Assembly: GCA_030407085.1 (NCBI GenBank)
Contig: CM059587.1
Span: 36,739,001 to 36,803,000 of the forward strand
Reading direction: 5' to 3'
Origin: Trichopria drosophilae
Taxonomy: Eukaryota; Arthropoda; Insecta; Hymenoptera; Diapriidae
Length of the DNA: 64,000 bases
The stretch's first letter is position 1; the number at the start of each line of letters is the position of its first letter. A program made the translations under genes and the position numbers. Below the pieces are notes generated by a model, which saw only the letters and a program-made list of their open reading frames with translations, did no database searches and had not been told where the DNA came from. This document shows, one piece after another, positions 56,494 through 64,000 of the stretch.

Positions 56494-59400
56494 ATTTTGG
56501 TAGTGTTAGATTTTTCACATCTAATTAGGTGAACACATTTTTCAAGTAAGTTCAAAAACCTTTGTACATCTATTTTTAGATCGATTAACAGAATCTTAAT
56601 TGTTTTAATATTTTACTAGTAATTACTTAAACTTTTGAGAAATCATTTTTTCAGCACAACTAAAATAATATCGTTTAATTTTCATTTATTATATCTAAGT
56701 TAGGTTTAAATATGGTTTTGGTATATTACATAAATGTTTATTTTTTCATGATGAGGGTTTTAAAATATCAGCAAAGGATTGTTCTGTTAATGGATTTGTA
56801 AATTGTAGATTTTAAAAGTTATCAGAAAACTGGATAAAAAAAGAACAAATTGCGAGGAAAATATCGACCATATTTCAATTCTGACTTCAGAATCGTGATC
56901 AGCGACCTCAAGAATCCCATAAATCAAATCCTTGAGCAAATTATATAAGGAAAAACGAGTTTAGCAGAATAATGTCGGCCATATTGAATCCGCCATCTTG
57001 TATTTTGTAATTTGGACATCACAATCGCTATCGGCGACCCCAAAAAGTCATATAACCCACGTTGTTTTCCAAAATGCGTAAGAAACTATAAAACCTGGAA
57101 ATTGTAAATCCATAAAAAGAACAATCCTTTTAAAAAGCAGCCATTTCGAAACACCTTCGTGAAAAAAATATTTTCATTTATATTCACATTTCAAAAAACA
57201 GATTAAAAACTAGATAAAATGTCCTTCAAAAGAATAGACCCATTACCTCTTTATAATAGTAGTAAAGTATTTATTTCAAGAATCTTATTAGTAAATTACA
57301 TAACTCGGGTTCTAAGGAATTTAATTGGATAATCACTTGTCGAATTCTGGTTGTTCTTTACTTCAATCAGAAGAAATAAATGGTCTTAAGTACATATTTT
57401 AAGCACATTAAAATGATGACCCTGTGTGTTACTGCTCTTTAGTTTACTATAAAAACCCATTTATCTACTAAAACATACAAATTTTCTAAACTTGTGGTTT
57501 TAATACTGGTTAATTTAATTCGAAACTAGCAATGTGATATAACTGCATGTTGTGGCAAAATATATTCTATAACTGTTAAATAATAGAACTTTCTTATATA
57601 ATAAATGGATATCAGTTTTTCTAAAGATGGCGAAAAAACAAAGCTACGGCAATCAGAACTATGCCTAGCGGTGGGAGAAGTAACTACACTGAAGGCGTCG
57701 CATATAGCAGCTCCATTTGAATCGATTCGAAATCGGGATCTCATTTCAGACTTATTATTACTAATTTTCCACTAATACATTTTTTAAGTCTACTACTTTC
57801 TAGTCCATTTCCTAATACATTTCATAGAGGAATTAAAATTTAAATGAAATTTGAAAAATATCAATCTACATAGATCATAATATTGCTACGTAAAAATATA
57901 AACCTATAAGTATTAAACATAATCATTATTTTCGCTTACGTAATTATAAGTTCGTAAGCATACTGTGCTAATTTGTGATGTTGTATCATGTTGATAGCAG
58001 TGATAATTAAAAGCGTGGATTCAACGACATGATATCTATTTGAATAAAAGCGATAAAAATGAATGACTGTATCGGCAAAAAAAGCATCGATGATCGATGA
58101 TGATGATGATGATCGCAACATCGCAACATCGCTTGTGGTGACAAGTATCTTGGTGGTGGTGATGAATGGTTCCGAGTAAAAGCTGTGTCCAAAGATCAAG
58201 TGAGATCCATTAGATTGGAGTAATAAAAATCATGGCGATCTCAATAAGTACACATTCCGAAATTTTTAGTGTAACGTACTAATTATGTCGTCTTTTATTA
58301 TATATTATATATAATTTATTTTTAATTTTTTTTACGATGGGATCCAGTAATTAAAAAAAACACTTTATTAAAGAATAAGCATAAACATTAATCACTATTA
58401 TTAATTATTTATTAGTTCTTAGTTAATTTCAGTTTCATTATTTATTTCAAATATTGTGATAGTAGCAGTGGCAATACAAAAACATCATATAATAACAATA
58501 TTCGTAGTAGTTTTATGTGTAGGTTACGCGTTTTACATCTAAATCAGTAACTACCCATAAGATTTAGTTATAATTGAGAGTTTATTTAATAATGTCACGA
58601 CCAACTAAAATATATCTCTATTTAGTGGAACCTTTTCATAACAATCTATTATTATATTGTTTACGTAATAATGAGCGCGTTTTAAAAATGAAATCGTTTA
58701 TGTCTGTATTCATTGAAAGTCAAAATCACGAGCATATATCGTACTAGTTACTCCTCTTACCACTAGTCGATGATTGTGGTTACTGTAACCTTGTTACTCG
58801 CAACCGCTAGAGAATTAAACGCTCATTTAAAATATACGCCCATATAAAAGTTTAATACTCCAAAGTAATATTGTTATTTGTTTGGAAATGGTAATAGAGA
58901 TATATTATAATGTTTCAGTAATTCACTTAGTAATTTAGATTGAACAATATAATCAGTGCTTCAGTAATTCAGTTTTCTGAAACCCTTCGAAGATTTTCTG
59001 GTTATAAAAAAGTATCAAATAGTTAAACTGGCAAATAAACTTTATACTATAAATACACAATATATTAAATAAATGTTTAGGCGACTTACTATAATATCTA
59101 GCGGGAGAAAGATATGAGTACTTATCAAATTATATACGTTGATTCATTTAAAAAATGATAGTTATTTTAAAAAAGTTGTCATACTGAACTTTGGAAATAA
59201 TGCAAACATCGTTGCAAAATTTTCAAAAATATTTTTGGTCAATTATCTTTTAATTTCTTTAGCATCGTCACAGTGTATAGAAATTATACGATACTTAATC
59301 ACTTCTTATTCAGTTTACACCGTGAACTTCGGTTTTATCAGCGTATCACTTTTATTTTTATGGCTCTTTAAAATACACAACAAAATACAGGACAATTTCC

Positions 59401-60538
59401 TGCGCAAATATTAAAAAATAACTTAATTAAAATTTTTTCTTGCAAAACTATTAATTATCTACCAACTAAGACTATTGTATCAAAAATCTGTTAATCCAGA
59501 AACAATTATTTGAAAATAATGTCAACGGATGAGAAGAATAAATTTTATCGATTATTTGGTAAATATTATCAATATTTATATTTTAATTAATAGTACTACG
59601 CCCCTGTACTTACTTTATGTACAAATCATTTTCTATTTATAAATAATAATATTCACCGTTTTTTATATCAGTTTATTTAATATTAAAAATAAAGCTGAAG
59701 TATTCTTGTACATAATAATTAAATGATAGTTCCTATAAGAAATTGGAAACGTCTTTGAAAAAAAGAAGTTCATAATGAAAGACGACCCTTTTGTCAGATC
59801 TCCTTTCTTCCTTGTTATAAGGTAATCTATTTTATGTTGACGCAAAATACAAACATTTTTAAATCTCTCTAGAATTTTTGATTAAATATTAAAATGTTGG
59901 CGATGTCAAACAAAGGTACACTGATAAAATTTTCCTTTGAAAAAATTACTGCCCAGAAAGTGATCTCCATTTCACCAAAATAATTACAATATTCGTCTAA
60001 AAATATTACATGCCAGTATTGTAAGAATTTAAAACTTCGTTTTGTGTAGTAAAATGAGTTTGTTAAATTTAAAATTCTGTTTGCTAGTAATGCAAATTAT
60101 GTTTTGTCATATATACAAGATATTTTTAATACACGAAATCTGGGGAAATAGCATTTTATGACATAACAAAACATTAAAAGCGTATTGTGCAAAAATAAAA
60201 AAAGAGAATATTTTTTAAAAATCCGGAAGTCGCCTTTTGAGATATGGCCTAAATTTAAATTACGCAAGCTTTAATCTTTGCTAATCTAATATTTTTAAGC
60301 ACTCACAAAGATTCAAAGGAGGGTAGGACAGTCATTACTACTATAGTGTTAAATAATGAAATGGGTTGGTTAACTGAAGTAATCAAATTCTTACGTTAGC
60401 AAAGTTTATAAGAATACAGAATTGTTTAAAAAGAATGGCATAATGGAACCATGAAAATTCGTGGAAATAGTTGCAGAATTTAATAATAGATTAATTAACC
60501 ATATGTAATAGTTATTAAAAGTAATAGTTAACAGAGTC
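56494..60538. other. no gene seen
   Basis: Old GATCCAATATGGCG-type units on the minus strand at 56870-57060 (TATCGACCATATTTC, GTCGGCCATATTGAATCCG). A GATGATGAT microsatellite lies near 58090. Mostly AT-rich with no domain-bearing frame; the 91-codon frame at 59139-59414 is Ile/Leu/Phe-rich background. Confidence 0.5.
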
Positions 60539-60687
60539 ACTATAAACAGTTTCGTTTAAAATACCAAAGATATTAATAGAGAACTGACCTAGAATTTTCG
60601 GAAATAGGTGATTTTTATTTGTTTCCGAAAATTCACGGTCAGTTCTCAATTAATTTCTTTGATATTTTCTAGGAAACCGTCTATAGT
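60539..60687. mobile_element. 149-bp foldback MITE
   Basis: ACTATAAACAGTTTCGTTTA at the left and AGGAAACCGTCTATAGT at the right. The arms continue through AGAACTGACCTAGAATTTTC against GAAAATTCACGGTCAGTTCT. The loop is about 15 bp. Confidence 0.85.
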
Positions 60688-63225
60688 AATTAAAATTGCC
60701 CTTACAAACCCCGAATTTTGAAAAATCGATTCGTTTTTAGTGAAAATTCCTACCTTATCCGTAGATCACTTTAGAACTCTTTAAATCTTTTCAATATGTA
60801 TCTATTCCCCAGAATTCCAACACAGTGCCCAGTTTTGAATATTTACAAGTATTACCAATTAGCGAATATACGAAGAAGAATGAAAAGCGTTAGTACTTCG
60901 CAGGATGTTTTCGGTGTCGTTCATTACGATTGATTACGAAGGAATCCGAGTGAACAGAGTATTAGGTTAGGTTATGTTTCACCACAGTGATTCGACGACA
61001 ATAATATTTTACTATTTAGAGTAGTTACATGTGTCGTGTTCTAAGATTACGTGTTTAAATATCAGTAAATGGGAAATGGAACAATATTACTCTCCCTGTT
61101 TAGTATTTCTAAAAATATACTTCATTTATTCCAATAACAGTCCAAATGTTTTGTAGCCTCAACAAATCCTTCACCATGTATCAAATATCTTCATGTCGAG
61201 TACATGAGGAACTTTTCACTTCTGATGTCACCATCGTTTTTTTTTTTTTTTTCTAAAGTAATTTTTCATTTTTAGGGCTGCAATCGCATAAAAACGTATT
61301 CGAATAATATATTTATATATATGTTTCTATGCTAAAACGTCAGTATTTCATAATATGTGTTGTATGTCGATCCATTTTTTTAAATAAAAAATATAAGAAC
61401 AATTTTTTTGGTAATATTATGAATGATATTACAATTTGAGGGATTGAAGAAACTATACTTGAATTTTGTCAGATTTTTTAAGGAATGTTTAATGCCAAAA
61501 AAAGTCTCATGATCTTTATGACCCACCTTAATCATCTACCAAAAATACTTTATTACTGTTAAGATTAAAATATTGTGTGGAGAGATAAACAAAATATTTA
61601 AAATTCACACGTTACCAACTATTTTTGTAAAGTTCATTTATTCTCTTTGTCTATACATATAGTGGACAGGCAAATAAACCAAGTATTTCTAGTGTCGAGA
61701 AACATTACTCAAAAATTAGAGAAAGAATTGTTTACTACACAGAAGGCTTCTTAATAGTTAGGAAATTAAATATTGAAATATGTCTAATCGAATAATTTTT
61801 TAAGTATGAAATAATTATTCATTTCATATAAAGCTACCATTTCTTTGATGAAAACAACGCATTTTATATCTTAAGAAATATCCATTAAATGCAACCAAAT
61901 GTTTTTAATAGTTAAGAAACCATTTTTATACTTTACGTTTGTAAGTGTAAAGTAATAATTTCTTAATATTTATATATTATATAATGGTTAATATTAAATT
62001 AATATTTATATAAAACATAATGGATGGAGTCGAAACGCATCGTAACATAACCTCAAATGAAAACACGGATGTTTCCTCTGGTTTCTTAAGAACGTTTGAG
62101 TGCTATTGCAATCCGGTAGTTGTTATTGTGCAAAATAATTTAAAGATATTATTTATACATCGTCTTAAATATACGAGTTTTACAAACAAATACATCATAT
62201 AAGACACATAAGAAATAAAATACTAATACTAAACGAATCACCTTTAATATTACAATGCCATATTTACATTAAAAAAACAAATTCAACTTTTCAATTGAAT
62301 GATATTTATTTACAGCAAACAATACTTTTTCTTAGGGTACAAGATATTACCAGTTCTAGACATTCCAGTCCAAACAACCGGTTTGGACAAAAATTATTTT
62401 TATCAGTTTTACATTTTTTTACCTTAAACTTTCATCTTAACTTGAAAATACATATAACATTTAAAGTATTTATAAAATAAAAAAAGATCAGCCACTAATG
62501 AAACGTACGCCTTAAAAACAATTGAAATTACATTATTCGTAAAATGAAGAAAATTCGTGTAATTCTCAAGAAAAATGTTATTTTTTAGGGACACAGTTAT
62601 TCATGACGTTTTAAAACAGATTGTAAACTATTTTCGACATAATAACTTATCAATAATAAATTATTGTTAACGTAAATTATAACGACTATTCAAAGCTTTT
62701 CACTCCTGAAATTTGACATTTTTTCAGAAAAAAAAGTTTTACAGTATGATTTCCAATTAATATTAAATTTTAGGAATATGCTTAAAAATCATTAGAATAA
62801 AAGAAAAAAAGGAATATTCTTTTATAAATTTTTTATGATGTGAATCATGTCGTATTGATCTACCTTGCATTCATTTCCAGTTGAAACCTGGTTATTGTAA
62901 AATTGATTCAGCAAATAACATGGGAAAACGTAAGTGAATGATAAAGTAAAATCGACTAGAACGAATAACACAAAACTAAGAAAAACAAATTAAAATAGAT
63001 AAAACATTTTTAAAGGGTTGATTACGATTATTTAGAAGTCAAACATGTTTATTTATGTAATATGCATTGATGTTTTCTCATACACTTATTGTTATTTTGG
63101 TGAAATATATTTTTATTTGTTGTGAGACTGCAGGTTTATTTTTCTAATTTGCATTGAAAATCCTTCTACAAATAGTTAAGTCATTATAGAATAAATATAA
63201 TATTCTAAGATCTATTCTTTAGTGG
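60688..63225. other. no gene seen
   Basis: AT-rich sequence without a recognisable gene or repeat; a run of 16 T lies near 61237. Short frames at 62020-62202 and 62295-62480 have no domain. Confidence 0.5.
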
Positions 63226-63440
63226 CGACCTTGAAAATGACCTTGTGGTCAATTTTCATTATGATATTTGTAATTAGCGCATCAAAATACACCGGACGCT
63301 ATAGTAACACTAATAATTGCTTTTTGAAAATAAGTGCAATAAAAATAAACGAAAATATTTTTTTCAGTTTTGACCTTGAAAATGATCTTGCCACCAATAT
63401 TCATTATGATATTCGTAATCAGTATACCAAAATGCCAATA
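63226..63440 (+). repeat. 144-bp duplication with GACCTTGAAAATGA
   Basis: GACCTTGAAAATGACCTTG (63227) and GACCTTGAAAATGATCTTG (63372) head two diverged copies, each followed by TTCATTATGATATTYGTAAT. Each head includes a YCAAGGYCR match on the minus strand. Confidence 0.7.
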
Positions 63441-64000
63441 TACGAAATCGTAGTCATAATCAAAATTTTACTATAGGTAATTTTCGGAAGTATACCCCGA
63501 TTTTCTTGATGGTAGCCCAACAAACCCTCTAAATCTCCAACAAAAATGAATTACGCGCAGTGAATTGAGTTTTGATACGTCATATCTAACACCAGAAAAA
63601 GATTTTAAACTATGCCTTGAAAAGAAAACTTGACTTGAAAGCGAAAAGTTCTGAGAAATTCCCTGCATCCCTCCAGAAGCAAATAGTACAGTAAGCTTTC
63701 TAATACAAACTTCCTTAATATAATCACGTTAGATTAATATTCATATTGATCCGCTAATAAAGTCTCTCGAAATAATGAACTCTAGAAAAAAGGTTTACCA
63801 CAATGCTAATTTCGTCGGAAGGGGCAAAAGCAATAACCGCGTTGTTATATTGAGCATTTCGGGACGAATTATTTTAACTACCTAAAGGCCCCAAGGTGGA
63901 TTGGAGCTAATTAAAATTGTCAATCCACTTTATTGCATTGGCGGGGATAACAAGGGATTGCGATCAAAAAGATTGAGCAAGCGAACGGTAGCACGGCATC
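63441..64000. other. right edge; possible conserved non-coding block
   Basis: From about 63800 the sequence becomes less AT-rich and less repetitive (GGGGCAAAAGCAATAACCGC, GGAGCTAATTAAAATTGTC, TTGCATTGGCGGGGATAAC). It contains a TAATTA homeodomain-type core and has no open frame. This looks like insect conserved non-coding sequence, judged by eye only. Confidence 0.25.

Noticed and set aside
1..64000. CRISPR array, operons or bacterial signals
   Set aside because: None present. The direct repeats seen are tandem satellites or MITEs, and genes have spliceosomal introns.

Overview
This is a repeat-laden, AT-rich stretch of a nuclear animal genome, almost certainly an arthropod and most likely an insect. 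The gene structure is eukaryotic: short exons, GT-AG introns and AATAAA signals. The two proteins I can name match animal families. A bee, wasp or ant is my best guess from the look of the repeats and the insulin-degrading-enzyme exon, but I cannot prove the order from this window.

Genes are few. At the left edge, minus strand, is an N-terminal exon of insulin-degrading enzyme (IDE, positions 528-721); the rest of that gene lies to the left of the window. At 9387-9963, plus strand, is a complete three-exon gene for NADH:ubiquinone oxidoreductase subunit B14.5a (NDUFA7 / ND-B14.5A, 107 residues). Tail to tail with it, on the minus strand at 10296-10505, is an intact 69-codon frame for a single-pass membrane microprotein that I do not recognise. 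From about 10.5 kb to 64 kb I find no exon I can name. That interval is either a gene desert or the long introns of one or more genes. A CpG-richer patch ending in an excellent splice donor (15880-16199) is the best candidate for a first exon there.

The rest is mostly layered DNA-transposon debris. (1) Pogo/Tigger-like MITEs with CAGTAG ends and TA duplications occur at least nine times. (2) Long-armed foldback elements lie at 3293-3902, 7326-7870, 8210-9080, 11332-14710, 18415-20388 and 33777-34526; several have other elements nested in their arms, and the intact mirror arm sometimes shows the site before insertion. (3) Smaller two-copy MITE families lie at 2587/7432, 28688/52505 and 45386/49653. 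(4) There is a dispersed, partly tandem old repeat built on a GATCCAATATGGCG core. (5) Two tRNA-like remnants are present, one of them inside a terminal-inverted-repeat element.

Two regulatory-looking patterns stand out. The foldback element at 18784-19541 carries eight perfect TCAAGGTCA nonamers, the FTZ-F1/ERR type of nuclear-receptor site, four per arm. Short GCCATCTAGTGGCG-like motifs resembling CTCF sites recur through the window, and some sit in small dispersed repeat families.
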